Shown here one piece after another: positions 9,033-17,661 of a stretch of 64,000 nucleotides of DNA. The position numbers and the translations under genes were made by a program. Position 1 is the first letter of the stretch. The number at the start of each line of letters is the position of its first letter. The stretch covers positions 1,116,001 through 1,180,000 of the forward strand of contig NZ_CP043908.1 in NCBI RefSeq assembly GCF_008630935.1, given 5' to 3'. This DNA is from Thermodesulfobacterium sp. TA1 (GTDB lineage: Bacteria > Desulfobacterota > Thermodesulfobacteria > Thermodesulfobacteriales > Thermodesulfobacteriaceae). Under the pieces are notes generated by a model, which did not search any database, was not told where the DNA came from, and saw only the letters and a list, made by a program, of their open reading frames with translations.

Positions 9033-9640
9033 TTCTTTTCCTTACCTTCTTTATTTTCTACCGGTTTGCCTGTGTACTGAAAAGTACTTAAATTTAACCC
9101 AAGGGTAAGTCTTTTATCTTTAATCTTAAACTCAAGTTCGTTTATTACCACTAAACGTGGAAGCTTTTGAATTTCGTTTAAAAACGCTATCATGTTGTTA
9201 AAGTCTCCTGTAAGTTCTACGGTTATAGGTATAGCTTGGTAATAATCTTTAACCACTTCTTTCTCTGGTTTAAATAAAATTATTTCTAAGTTGTTCTTTT
9301 TAGCAAGCTCTGCCACTTTTTTTAAAATAATGGGTATTTCTTTTTCATCTGGAAAAAGGTTTTTAACTACCTCTAAAAACTCCTTCCTTGCTGCCATCTG
9401 TTTGTTAAGAAATTCAAGCTTAGTTACTACTTGTGAGTACTTAGCAATCTCAAGGTCTAATTTGTTAATATCTTCTTTTAAAATGTTGATTTTTTCTTTG
9501 TTTGGTTGGTAATAAAATTGATAAAACAAGGCAAGAGGACCTAACACCAAAACGATTAAAACCAATATTTTTGTCCTGAGCGGGGTAACTTCATCCCAGG
9601 TTTTAATCCTTTCGGTTAAAACCTTTATTATTTTCATCAA
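9029..9640 (-). CDS. pilO: Type IV pilus inner-membrane protein PilO
   Basis: Bitopic inner-membrane protein of the pilus alignment complex. A short cytoplasmic N-terminus is followed by one membrane helix (about residues 24-44, rich in Leu/Val/Ile). A periplasmic coiled coil (about 48-95) and a ferredoxin-like domain with QAIPITVELTGDFNNMIAFL complete it; that last segment is the PilO hallmark. It starts in an ATGA overlap with pilN. The two proteins normally heterodimerise through the coiled coils, and pilN here has the same architecture. Confidence 0.93.
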   Translation of the reverse strand: MMKIIKVLTERIKTWDEVTPLRTKILVLIVLVLGPLALFYQFYYQPNKEKINILKEDINKLDLEIAKYSQVVTKLEFLNKQMAARKEFLEVVKNLFPDEKEIPIILKKVAELAKKNNLEIILFKPEKEVVKDYYQAIPITVELTGDFNNMIAFLNEIQKLPRLVVINELEFKIKDKRLTLGLNLSTFQYTGKPVENKEGKEKK

Positions 9641-10179
9641 AATAAAACCTCTGCCTGAAATTCTACCAATTTATCCTGTTTTTTAACCTGAGTAATGTTT
9701 ACCTGCTTTACTATATCCTTTTTTTCTTCTAATGTTTTAAAATACTCTCCTACTTCTTTCATATCAATGCTTACACCTTCTATTTTTGTTTGATTAGAAT
9801 TTACTTTTAATAAACTAAAATAAACTTGGTTTTTACCAAAATTGCTAAAAACTACATTTACCTTTTTTAATACTTTTTCCTGTTCTTTTTTAAGAGATAA
9901 AATAGTTTCTATCCTTTTTTTAGCCTCTTCGTTTTCCTTTTCAAGTTGGACTACTTTTTGAGATATGCTTTTGTATTCTTGAAGTTTAGCTTCTTTGGTC
10001 GTCTTTTCTTTAACAAGCTCTTTTTTTTGTTTTTCTATAGAAATAAAACCGCTTATCAGTAAAGATAGAACAAAAAACACAGAAGCTATAAGAAGTTTAT
10101 AAAACTTAAAAGGTTCTTTATGAACCTCTTCTTTTACAACCTCTTTAGGTTTAGGTAAAAGGTTAAACTTAATAATCAT
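9637..10179 (-). CDS. pilN: Type IV pilus inner-membrane protein PilN
   Basis: Inner-membrane partner of PilO that binds PilM through its cytoplasmic tail. The extreme N-terminus has the conserved PilM-binding motif FNLLPKPK (the family consensus is INLLPxR). A membrane helix at about residues 28-46 and a Lys/Glu-rich coiled coil to about 105 follow, then a short periplasmic domain. The ATG lies in an ATGA overlap with the pilM stop. High Lys/Glu content fits a thermophile. Overall sequence is weakly conserved, as is usual for PilN, so position and motif carry the call. Confidence 0.92.
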   Translation of the reverse strand: MIIKFNLLPKPKEVVKEEVHKEPFKFYKLLIASVFFVLSLLISGFISIEKQKKELVKEKTTKEAKLQEYKSISQKVVQLEKENEEAKKRIETILSLKKEQEKVLKKVNVVFSNFGKNQVYFSLLKVNSNQTKIEGVSIDMKEVGEYFKTLEEKKDIVKQVNITQVKKQDKLVEFQAEVLF

Positions 10180-11237
10180 ATAAATTCCCTCAAGGCTGCA
10201 GCTACGGCGTTAGCTCCTTGAGTATTTATAATTTTAAGATAAGAAGGATCTATATTAGGGTCTATATCTATCCTTTCTTGAAGTTCCAATTTTTTGGTTT
10301 CAAGGTTAAGTTTTGTGGTAAAAATTTTTTCTATGTCTAAAATTCTTGCCCCACCACCTACAAGATAAATCGTTTCTAAACTCAGATTAAACTTGCTTTG
10401 CACAAAATCTATAGTATACTCAACTTCTTTTAAGATTTCGTCGATGTAATTTATATAAACCTTTTTAACTTCTTGAAACTTTTCAAACTTCAACGGATTA
10501 ACCATAGTCATCTCAACCAAATCTTTATCAGGTACCAATTTTTTTATTTCTTTTTTTAAATTTTTTAAACCAAGATTAAAAAGCTCTCGGTTGTAAACTG
10601 GAATATCCTTATTAGAAAAAAGAAGCCTAACCTTGCTTTCTCCCCAGTCGATGATTAGCTTAGCTTTTTCTCCCATTTCTAAAAACTCAACAAGATTATG
10701 AAGGTTTATAAAATCAGTGTCCATGTTATTCACATTAAAATTGAGACCCTTTAAAAGGTTCTCATATTGATGTGCTATATCTTTCTTTATAACTAAATAC
10801 AAAATTTTATAAACATTTTGCATGGGGAAAATAAAATAACTGTAATAAACATCGTCTAAGTTATAAGGAATATCATCATTAAGTCTTTTTTTTATCTCTT
10901 CCTCCGAGGGTATATACTGAGATTGAAAGGAATCATATATAACTACATCATAAGAAATAGAAAGGTTGACTTGATGAGAATTAGGATGAAAAACCTCAAA
11001 AATATTTTTTAGGTTGGTGCTAAGATACTGAAAATCATTGATAATCCCGTTTACAATAACGTTAGGATAGGTTTTACCCTGGATAAAATTAGTAAGAATT
11101 ATTTTTCCTTTGTTTAATACCACCTCTGCTAACTTAATAGAATAAGTCCCTATATCTATCCCTATATAAGAGTTTTTTTGAGACTTTTTAAAATTAAAAA
11201 ATTCTTTAAATTGCTGAAGATTAAACATTTGCTTCAT
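10176..11237 (-). CDS. pilM: Type IV pilus ATPase-like protein PilM
   Basis: Actin-like cytoplasmic protein that docks on PilN and transmits the state of the pilus motors. It has the actin-fold phosphate-1 motif IGIDIGTYSIKLAEV (about residues 23-37), the phosphate-2-like segment LIIDWGESKVRLLF (about 195) and the adenosine motif VYLVGGGARI (about 293-302). Length 353 aa is normal. The pilMNOPQ set has overlapping start and stop codons, so it is translationally coupled. PilM begins only 30 bases after the dynamin partner gene, and I see no terminator between them. Confidence 0.95.
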   Translation of the reverse strand: MKQMFNLQQFKEFFNFKKSQKNSYIGIDIGTYSIKLAEVVLNKGKIILTNFIQGKTYPNVIVNGIINDFQYLSTNLKNIFEVFHPNSHQVNLSISYDVVIYDSFQSQYIPSEEEIKKRLNDDIPYNLDDVYYSYFIFPMQNVYKILYLVIKKDIAHQYENLLKGLNFNVNNMDTDFINLHNLVEFLEMGEKAKLIIDWGESKVRLLFSNKDIPVYNRELFNLGLKNLKKEIKKLVPDKDLVEMTMVNPLKFEKFQEVKKVYINYIDEILKEVEYTIDFVQSKFNLSLETIYLVGGGARILDIEKIFTTKLNLETKKLELQERIDIDPNIDPSYLKIINTQGANAVAAALREFI

Positions 11238-11267
11238 ATTTTTATAATACTTTTTTAAAAATCAAAG

Positions 11268-11936
11268 TCAAGCTTCAATTTTATTTTTTTGGTAAAACTC
11301 CCCTAGTTCTTTTTCAAATTTTTCTATTACTTTTTTCAACCAAACCTTTATTTCTTTTTTTGATTTTTCTAAGTAGTTATTGATTTCTTTTTTCCAAATG
11401 TTTTTTAATCTTCTGTTTTTTTCTTTAATCTTTTTAAAAATATAAATCGGACCAGCTAAGGTAGAAACTGCAGGTATGGCTTTTAAAATTAAAGTCTCAG
11501 GCACAGAAGCCACAGCAATTAACCCTCCTGCACTGACCGCTACCCCAGGGGCAACAGTAATCGTTTTTTCAACAAAGGTCTCTTCCTCTTTTAACCTTAG
11601 TATATCAGGATTATATCTATTTTCTTTAGTTAAAGCCCAATTTTTTACCTTTTCTCTTAAATTTTCCCTTGCAAAAGCATACTGTATGTCTGAAGTTTGC
11701 TTCCTAATGGATTCTAAAACCTCTTTCATAAGATAATTAAGCACAGTATCAAGCAAAACCTCAGACCTTTCCCTCAAAAGCTTTACCGGATAATGTTTGA
11801 TAAACTCTTTTAAAAAAAACATGTCTAAATCTTTATCTAAAAAATAAAAAAGTTCGTTTTTAATCAAATCCATTTCTTTATCTAAATCTTTCTCCAGTAA
11901 ATTTTCTATGCTTTTTATAGTATCTTTATCAAGCAT
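11268..11936 (-). CDS. Hypothetical membrane-associated partner of the dynamin-like GTPase
   Basis: I do not recognise a named family. The N-terminal half is Lys/Glu/Leu-rich helix. Residues of roughly 125-165 form a hydrophobic Gly/Ala/Val/Pro-rich stretch (APGVAVSAGGLIAVASVP and onward), long enough for a re-entrant loop or membrane hairpin. A highly charged coiled-coil tail follows. The ATG at 11936 overlaps the stop of the dynamin-like gene by 8 bases, so the two are translationally coupled; an upstream GTG at 11945 is also possible. Bacterial dynamin-like proteins are often encoded in adjacent pairs, but I see no GTPase motifs here, so it is better described as a membrane-binding partner. 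Confidence 0.75.
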   Translation of the reverse strand: MLDKDTIKSIENLLEKDLDKEMDLIKNELFYFLDKDLDMFFLKEFIKHYPVKLLRERSEVLLDTVLNYLMKEVLESIRKQTSDIQYAFARENLREKVKNWALTKENRYNPDILRLKEEETFVEKTITVAPGVAVSAGGLIAVASVPETLILKAIPAVSTLAGPIYIFKKIKEKNRRLKNIWKKEINNYLEKSKKEIKVWLKKVIEKFEKELGEFYQKNKIEA

Positions 11937-13932
11937 AAAGGTCACTCTTCAGATTATCAATCTTCTTAAGCTCTACTTCTATACGATTAATATCCTTTTG
12001 GTGCATAAGGATCTCATAGTCTATTAATTCATTTGATTTTAACTCTTGCCTCAATTTTTCTAACCCTTGTCTTTTTTCCTCTAAGATTAAAGTAATCCTT
12101 TTTTTATAAAAATCAAAAGCCTTATAAAACTCTTCCCTTAACCTTTCTATGATATCTATAAAACTTTCTATAAGGTTGTTTTTTAACGTTTTAAAAAACA
12201 TTTCTTGGTCCAATACTTCTTTGGTTCCTATTACCGTCTTTTTGGTACGACCAGCTTTAAACCATTTCCAAGGTTTAAGAAAATTCCAATTCTCCAAAAG
12301 GTCTTCTACTTTTTCTTCTACGATCTCTTCCCTTTTCACTACTCTATTTTTACAGTTTTCTTCTATGGCTTTAAAGTCTATCTTAGGTAGAGTTACGTTA
12401 TATTCCTCTTTAAATTGCTCTCCTATTTGGTTTAACTTGTTTTTAAAAAACTCACTAATCTTTTGTAGATTTTCTCTTACTATCTGGTCTAAATCATTTT
12501 CTGCATCTCGATAATGTTTTCTCAGTTCTTCTAAATCGGAACTTTTTAAAAAAAGTTCATAATAGTTAAGTTTAAACTCGTTTAACGTGGTTTCAACCGG
12601 TGAATGAACCCCTTTAAAGATGGTAGTAGCCTCTTCTAAAACTAAATAACAGTACGCCTCTAATTTTTTTAAGCCTTCTTGTCTCCTTTCTATCTCTATT
12701 AAAAACTCCTCTCTATTTTTCTTTTGACTTTGAAGTAATTCTATCATTTCTTGGTGAAGGTTGATTTGTTCTTTATATCCTTCTTTGATGTTTTCTAAAA
12801 TTTCAATTAAAACCGAGAAAGGAGCCTCAACCAAAAATCTTTCAAGATTAGGAAGCAGTTGTTTAAATCCGGAAAAATCTAAAAAAGCCTCTTTTTCATC
12901 TAACCCTTCTTCTTCTGCTAAGTCCTGAAAATAAACCACCCATTTTCTTTTACTTTTATCTTTTTTAATTTCAGCTAAATTTTTACCTCTGTTAAGCTCT
13001 TCATAAATAAGTTTTAACAAACTGTCTACCGCAAAAATTCGCTCAGGAGAAATGATAGAACCATATATACGTTTAGCCTCTTCAACCAGTCTTTCTTTTT
13101 CTTCATAAAAAACCGCTGCATGGGTTAAAACCAAAAACAATACATCTTTACTTTTTTTAGTAATAACCGAGGAGACAAACCTTTTAAATGATTCTGACTC
13201 TACAGGCTTGATAGGATGGATAAAAAGCACTGCATTAGCCCTGTCTAAAAAGGAAAAAGAGATGTCATAAACACCTCCTACCGCATTTACTCCCGGCATG
13301 TCAACCAACCTTAATTCGTCAAATTCCCAATCAAAAGGATAGCCAAGCTCTATCCTTATAGGAATATTATCTTTACTACGGTTAAAAGCATATTGTTCAA
13401 GCTTATATTTTACCTCCTTAAGTTTTTCCATACCAGACCTTTCTTCTAAATACTTGATGAAATCCTCATCTATAAAAGGAGCTTTATCATGCTCTAAAAT
13501 ATAAAGGTCTATCAAGGTTACCGGTATGTCCCGATATTCTTCTGGAATAGAAGCAATAGTTTTAAGCCTTTCTCTAAAAATCTCTTTAGACTCTTCTTCA
13601 AAAAGTTCTACCCTACCAGAGGCATAGGTAACCTTTAAAAAAGGTTTTTTCGAATAAAAAATCTCAATAAGGGCACTGGTAGCTTGCAACACATCGGTCG
13701 GAAGTATTTCTTCTTTTATTAAACTATTTATAAAACTTGATTTTCCTGCCTTTACCTCACCGGCTACAGCTACCAAAAACTGACTGTTTTTTAAATTTTC
13801 AACCTTGGTAGTTAGGCTTTCAAGGTCTATGCCGTCGTTATGATTACCTCTTAAAGATTTATAGACTTCAAAGGCCTCTATAACTTGTTGTTTATAAAGC
13901 TTATAATCCGCAAATCTTAAACGAGAAGGCAT
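11929..13932 (-). CDS. Bacterial dynamin-like GTPase
   Basis: Large GTPase of 667 residues. P-loop GEVKAGKSSF at about 58-67, switch-I threonine in QATSALIEI (about 84), and G3 motif VDMPG at about 210-214. The G4 TKxD motif is not clear; the matching strand reads LFLVLTHAAVF, with His where Lys is usual and no Asp. Long Glu/Lys coiled coils (about 390-660) resemble the dynamin stalk. I see no obvious transmembrane paddle, and the hydrophobic segment is on the downstream partner gene instead. Known members remodel or fuse membranes. The gene sits between a haem-sensor gene and pilMNOPQ in one co-directional block. Confidence 0.87.
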   Translation of the reverse strand: MPSRLRFADYKLYKQQVIEAFEVYKSLRGNHNDGIDLESLTTKVENLKNSQFLVAVAGEVKAGKSSFINSLIKEEILPTDVLQATSALIEIFYSKKPFLKVTYASGRVELFEEESKEIFRERLKTIASIPEEYRDIPVTLIDLYILEHDKAPFIDEDFIKYLEERSGMEKLKEVKYKLEQYAFNRSKDNIPIRIELGYPFDWEFDELRLVDMPGVNAVGGVYDISFSFLDRANAVLFIHPIKPVESESFKRFVSSVITKKSKDVLFLVLTHAAVFYEEKERLVEEAKRIYGSIISPERIFAVDSLLKLIYEELNRGKNLAEIKKDKSKRKWVVYFQDLAEEEGLDEKEAFLDFSGFKQLLPNLERFLVEAPFSVLIEILENIKEGYKEQINLHQEMIELLQSQKKNREEFLIEIERRQEGLKKLEAYCYLVLEEATTIFKGVHSPVETTLNEFKLNYYELFLKSSDLEELRKHYRDAENDLDQIVRENLQKISEFFKNKLNQIGEQFKEEYNVTLPKIDFKAIEENCKNRVVKREEIVEEKVEDLLENWNFLKPWKWFKAGRTKKTVIGTKEVLDQEMFFKTLKNNLIESFIDIIERLREEFYKAFDFYKKRITLILEEKRQGLEKLRQELKSNELIDYEILMHQKDINRIEVELKKIDNLKSDLYA

Positions 13933-13948
13933 ATTGTTTTACCTCTTT

Positions 13949-15601
13949 TTAAGCTTTTATTTTATGGTATTGTTCTCTCAATTCTTCTAACAAAAGTTTT
14001 AACCTTCTGGCTATACTTCTAAGTTGGGTTTGAAGCTTTTCTGCCTTTATAGAATCTTCTTGGTCATGGGCAATAATAAGGTCTCTCCCTATAGTATGCA
14101 AACTCTTCAAAATACTTTCAAACTCCTCAAAATCAAAATCCTTAACCATCTGTTTCAATTTTTGTCCCTCTTCAGAGTAATACCACTTTCCTATAGGAAA
14201 AGCTTGATAATCTCCCCATCTATCAGGGTCAAGTCTATCTATACCTTTAATATGGGCTTGCAAACGTAATAGATAACGATCTATATCTTTTTCAAAAAGT
14301 TCAAAAAGCATATCTTCCATCTTCTTAGTTTTTACCGTTGAGGCTATGGTTTTCATATAAGAAGAAATAAGTAAGGTCTCATAGGCGTTTTCACTCATCT
14401 TATCCATAAGCTGACTTATCTCGTTTGAAACTTGGGTAATTTCTTCAAAGGCTTCGTTAATGCTTTCAGAGGTTTTCAAACCTCTGTCTAAATCTTCGGC
14501 TATTTCTAAAACCTTAGTGTTTAAATCATCAAGCAATCCTAAAATCTTGGCCAACACTTCTTGTTTTTCTTTAACCTCATCTTGTTTAAAAATTTCTATT
14601 TGTTCCAGTATTTCTTTAGCGATGTTGTTTATAGAACTGGTGTTCCTTGAAATAGCTCCTACGGTTAAAGCAAAATCGTCTGCTATGATAGAGGTTTGGG
14701 CTACCTTTAGATTTTGAAACTTGATTTTTTCGTTAACATTATCTACCAACCTGAAAACATTGTCTACCTGGTCTACCAATTTTACCGAATAATCTAAAGT
14801 TTTAGACGTAAAGTTTCTCATATATTCTAGCACTTTGTCTAATCCTTTAGCTAATCTTCCTATCATGTCTTCTCTTTCTTTAAAAACAGAGGGTATTTCA
14901 ACCGTAAGGTCTCCCTCTGCTATTTTATCAAGGCTGTTTACCATTACCTCTAAAGGCTGATGGGCTATTTTTATGTAGGTAAAATACACCAACAGAGCCG
15001 CGGTTAAAATACCTCCTAAACCTAAAAACACATAAACGATCGTTACTAACTTTGTCTCAGAAAAAATATATTCTATCGGAATAACTATACTTATAGCCCC
15101 CATTACTTCTTTTTCTCCTACGTTATAATGACATCTCAAACACTCTATGTCAGGTTTTATTGGAAAAACTCCTCTTAAATCAAAGCCTTCTCTTATAATT
15201 ACTTCGTTTCCCTCTTTTAAAACTTTCTTTTCTAACTCATCCTGGGCATAATATTGGGGGGCTTCTTTACCATATAATTCGTCTATCTTCTCAGCTCTTA
15301 TAATTCTGATATTAGGTTGCTGTTTTAAAAACTCTTCTCTAATGATTTTATAGTTTTGCCTTTTATCCCCTACCATCTTATCAAGAATAGCTCCATGTTT
15401 GATTATGGTACTATATACCATTTCTTGTTTTTCTCTTAAATATAGTTTAGCATGTCTTAAACCGAAGAAGTAATTAGCATAAGAAGTAACAATTATAGTT
15501 AAAATTATCAAAATAGAAAAACACAAAACGATAATAGGGATAATCTTTTGATGTAACTCTAATTTTTTACTTAAACTACTGAACCACCCTTGCGAAGACA
15601 T
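13949..15601 (-). CDS. Membrane sensor with periplasmic c-type haem domain, HAMP and CZB-like tail
   Basis: Bitopic inner-membrane protein of 550 residues. Membrane helix at about 21-44, then a periplasmic domain with a single haem-c motif CLRCH (154-158) of the DUF3365/Tll0287-like type. A second helix (about 185-208) leads into HAMP (KIAEGDLTVEIP) and long coiled coil. Residues ~440-510 resemble a chemoreceptor zinc-binding (CZB) domain: H450, a GKWYY motif at 471-475 and H502 are present. The usual Cys before GKW is Phe468, and the usual first His of the HxxxH pair is Leu498. The conserved methyl-accepting hairpin tip is absent, so it cannot be called a standard chemoreceptor. It lies 21 bases downstream of the hemerythrin gene. 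Confidence 0.8.
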   Translation of the reverse strand: MSSQGWFSSLSKKLELHQKIIPIIVLCFSILIILTIIVTSYANYFFGLRHAKLYLREKQEMVYSTIIKHGAILDKMVGDKRQNYKIIREEFLKQQPNIRIIRAEKIDELYGKEAPQYYAQDELEKKVLKEGNEVIIREGFDLRGVFPIKPDIECLRCHYNVGEKEVMGAISIVIPIEYIFSETKLVTIVYVFLGLGGILTAALLVYFTYIKIAHQPLEVMVNSLDKIAEGDLTVEIPSVFKEREDMIGRLAKGLDKVLEYMRNFTSKTLDYSVKLVDQVDNVFRLVDNVNEKIKFQNLKVAQTSIIADDFALTVGAISRNTSSINNIAKEILEQIEIFKQDEVKEKQEVLAKILGLLDDLNTKVLEIAEDLDRGLKTSESINEAFEEITQVSNEISQLMDKMSENAYETLLISSYMKTIASTVKTKKMEDMLFELFEKDIDRYLLRLQAHIKGIDRLDPDRWGDYQAFPIGKWYYSEEGQKLKQMVKDFDFEEFESILKSLHTIGRDLIIAHDQEDSIKAEKLQTQLRSIARRLKLLLEELREQYHKIKA

Positions 15602-15622
15602 CTTTACCCCCTTTTTATCTAT

Positions 15623-16012
15623 TTATTTTTTATCAATTAAAAAACTTCCATATTTTTTATCGTGGTTCAAAAGATGATTAATCCACCAATTTTTTAGATA
15701 TTTTAAAATTTCAGTAAAATTAATCTCTTCCTGAGAAACCAATTCAGTAAAATCTTTTTTAAAATTACTATGCTCTTCTTTATGCTTTTCTGCTTCAGGA
15801 TAACCATACTTTTCTAACATCTCTTCTTCAAACTTAAAGTGGTTTTCAAAATAGTTTTTAAGCGTATCCAATGAACTTTTTAAAAAATTTTTGTCTACCT
15901 TTAATCTTACCGCTTCATATAAAGCATTAACCATGTTAAACATCTTTTTATGTTGCATGTCAATTTCTTTAATCCCTGTAAGAAAAGTATCATTCCAATC
16001 TAAAAAAGACAC
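15623..16012 (-). CDS. Bacteriohemerythrin
   Basis: Single-domain hemerythrin with a di-iron O2-binding site. Expected ligands are all present in a 129-residue four-helix bundle: IDMQH (His), NHFKFEEEM (His, Glu), HKEEH (two His) and HLLNHDKKYG (His, Asp). The start is GTG with a strong TTAGGAGG. In anaerobes such proteins bind, carry or sense O2. The gene heads a co-directional block with a periplasmic-haem sensor, dynamin-like GTPase and pilus genes, which suggests an oxygen or redox role. The sequence itself does not distinguish storage from sensing. Confidence 0.93.
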   Translation of the reverse strand: MSFLDWNDTFLTGIKEIDMQHKKMFNMVNALYEAVRLKVDKNFLKSSLDTLKNYFENHFKFEEEMLEKYGYPEAEKHKEEHSNFKKDFTELVSQEEINFTEILKYLKNWWINHLLNHDKKYGSFLIDKK

Positions 16013-16044
16013 AACAAAACCTCCTAATTAAGGTCTAAAAAATT

Positions 16045-16072
16045 AAATAACAAATTTTTAAGATTTAGTCAA
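16045..16072 (-). promoter_or_regulatory. Probable promoter for hemerythrin block
   Basis: On the minus strand a -35 TTGACT (16067-16072) and a weak -10 TTATTT (16045-16050) are separated by 16 bases. The position is 33 bases upstream of the GTG start. The -10 is poor, so an activator or another sigma factor may be involved. Confidence 0.4.
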
Positions 16073-16134
16073 ATCCTAAAAAAAACCGAAAAATGTTTTT
16101 TTTATAAAAATTTTTGCTTTTATCAAGATTTTTG

Positions 16135-16162
16135 TTGACATTTTTAAAATTTTTTTTATAAT
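16135..16162 (+). promoter_or_regulatory. Strong sigma-70-type promoter giving a leaderless mRNA
   Basis: TTGACA (16135-16140), 16 bases, TATAAT (16157-16162): both hexamers are perfect consensus. The start codon of the WP-repeat gene is at 16171, only 8 bases beyond the -10 box. The transcript should therefore begin at or within 1-2 bases of the ATG, and no Shine-Dalgarno is present. Confidence 0.85.
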
Positions 16163-16170
16163 CGTAAATT

Positions 16171-17631
16171 ATGTTTAAATCGTTTAAAATCATTAGCTTT
16201 TTAATTTTTATAAACTTAATCTTTTCTTCTAACCTTTTTTCTTACGAAGACCTTACAGAAAAAAGGCTTAACCTTTGGCCTCTGATTTTTTTTTCTAAGA
16301 ACCATGAGCTTAACTCTACCAGGATAGAAGCCTTAGGGCCATTTTATCAAGAAATAACCTTCACTCAAGAAAATTCTACTTCTGTAAGACCGATAATTTC
16401 TAAGGTTAATACCCCAGGAGAAAAAAAGGTATTTTTTTTATCTCCTTTAGGTATTTATAAAACAGATAATCAAACATCAACCCTAAAGCTTGTACCTATT
16501 ATCAACAAAACTTGGTACAAAGACGAGCCACAAGAAGCTAAAGAAGAGCAGTTTACCTTTTTTCCTTTTTTTAAAGGAAAAACCGCCTCTAATGAAACTT
16601 ATGGGGGGTTCTTTCCTCTTTATGGAAAAATTAAAAACCGTTTTGGTGCTGAAGAAATAACCTTTTTCTTATGGCCTCTTTATAGTAGGACTCAATATGA
16701 AGAATACACAGCTTATAACATACTTTGGCCTTTTATAAGAAAGATTTCCGCCAATCAAAAAAAAGATCAAGTTCTCTATCAAGGTTTTAAAGTATGGCCT
16801 TTTTATGGAAGGTTTAAAGAAAAGGAAGAAGAACGAAAATTTATCTTATGGCCTTTTTACATCAAAGAAACCTTTCGTTCTGCAGAGGGAGACTTTTCAG
16901 AAAAGCTTATAAGTTTTCCCTTTTATATAAAGGAAAAAAACGACACCTTTGAAAAAACTATAGTCTTATGGCCTTTCTTTCAAAAAATAACCACCCCAGA
17001 CCAGTCCTACTATCAGTTAGATGCACCCTGGCCCTTTTTTAGGGAAATAAAAGGAAAAGATATAGAGGGTAAACGTTTTTGGCCTTTATATGGATATGTT
17101 AAAAAAGCTGAAACCTTTGATTATTTCATCTTATGGCCGCTTTATTCCTACCAACATACTTCTATCAATTATAAAGATAAAACTTATTATGAAGAAGTAC
17201 AACGTTTCCTTTTTTTATCTAAGTTTCAGAAAAATTTAGAGGGAAACCAGACTGTCTTGCAAGAAGTTAGAATTTGGCCTCTTTTTTATAAACTCTCTCA
17301 AGGTATCCCTCCAGATAATATAGACATATGGTATTTTCCAGCAATTTTGCCTATTTTTGATGAAGGATTAGAAAGAAACTATGGACCTCTTTTAAAATTA
17401 ATGGAATATTACCAAAAACAAGACTATGTAATGTTTAAATTTCTATGGGGGCTTTATAGATACGAAAGATATAAACAAAGAAAAGTACAAGAATTAGGTC
17501 CTCTTTTAAGGATTGTAGAGGGAGAAAAAACAGCCTATGTAGAAATCTTAGAAGGACTTTTTGGTATAGGTCAGAAAAACGGTTTACCTGTTCTCAAAAT
17601 ACTTTATATTCCGATAGAAAAACGCCCATAA
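16171..17631 (+). CDS. Exported WP-repeat protein of unknown function
   Basis: The 486-residue protein begins with a signal peptide (about residues 1-24, hydrophobic core then Ser-Tyr) and has no later membrane helix. I count ten WPL/WPF/WPFY-type motifs (e.g. FFLWPLYSR, KVWPFYGRF, FILWPFYIKE, VLWPFFQKI, KRFWPLYGYV), with related FPFYIKE and FFPLYG copies between. They fall every 20-45 residues and alternate with charged segments. This suggests a repeating beta-hairpin or propeller/barrel fold in the periplasm or outer membrane. I know similar uncharacterised WPF-rich proteins only from delta-proteobacteria-like sulfate reducers. It starts from a leaderless-type promoter and stands before coaD. 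Confidence 0.7.
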   Translation: MFKSFKIISFLIFINLIFSSNLFSYEDLTEKRLNLWPLIFFSKNHELNSTRIEALGPFYQEITFTQENSTSVRPIISKVNTPGEKKVFFLSPLGIYKTDNQTSTLKLVPIINKTWYKDEPQEAKEEQFTFFPFFKGKTASNETYGGFFPLYGKIKNRFGAEEITFFLWPLYSRTQYEEYTAYNILWPFIRKISANQKKDQVLYQGFKVWPFYGRFKEKEEERKFILWPFYIKETFRSAEGDFSEKLISFPFYIKEKNDTFEKTIVLWPFFQKITTPDQSYYQLDAPWPFFREIKGKDIEGKRFWPLYGYVKKAETFDYFILWPLYSYQHTSINYKDKTYYEEVQRFLFLSKFQKNLEGNQTVLQEVRIWPLFYKLSQGIPPDNIDIWYFPAILPIFDEGLERNYGPLLKLMEYYQKQDYVMFKFLWGLYRYERYKQRKVQELGPLLRIVEGEKTAYVEILEGLFGIGQKNGLPVLKILYIPIEKRP

Positions 17632-17661
17632 AACTCTTCTAAAATCAAATGGGAGGAAAGG

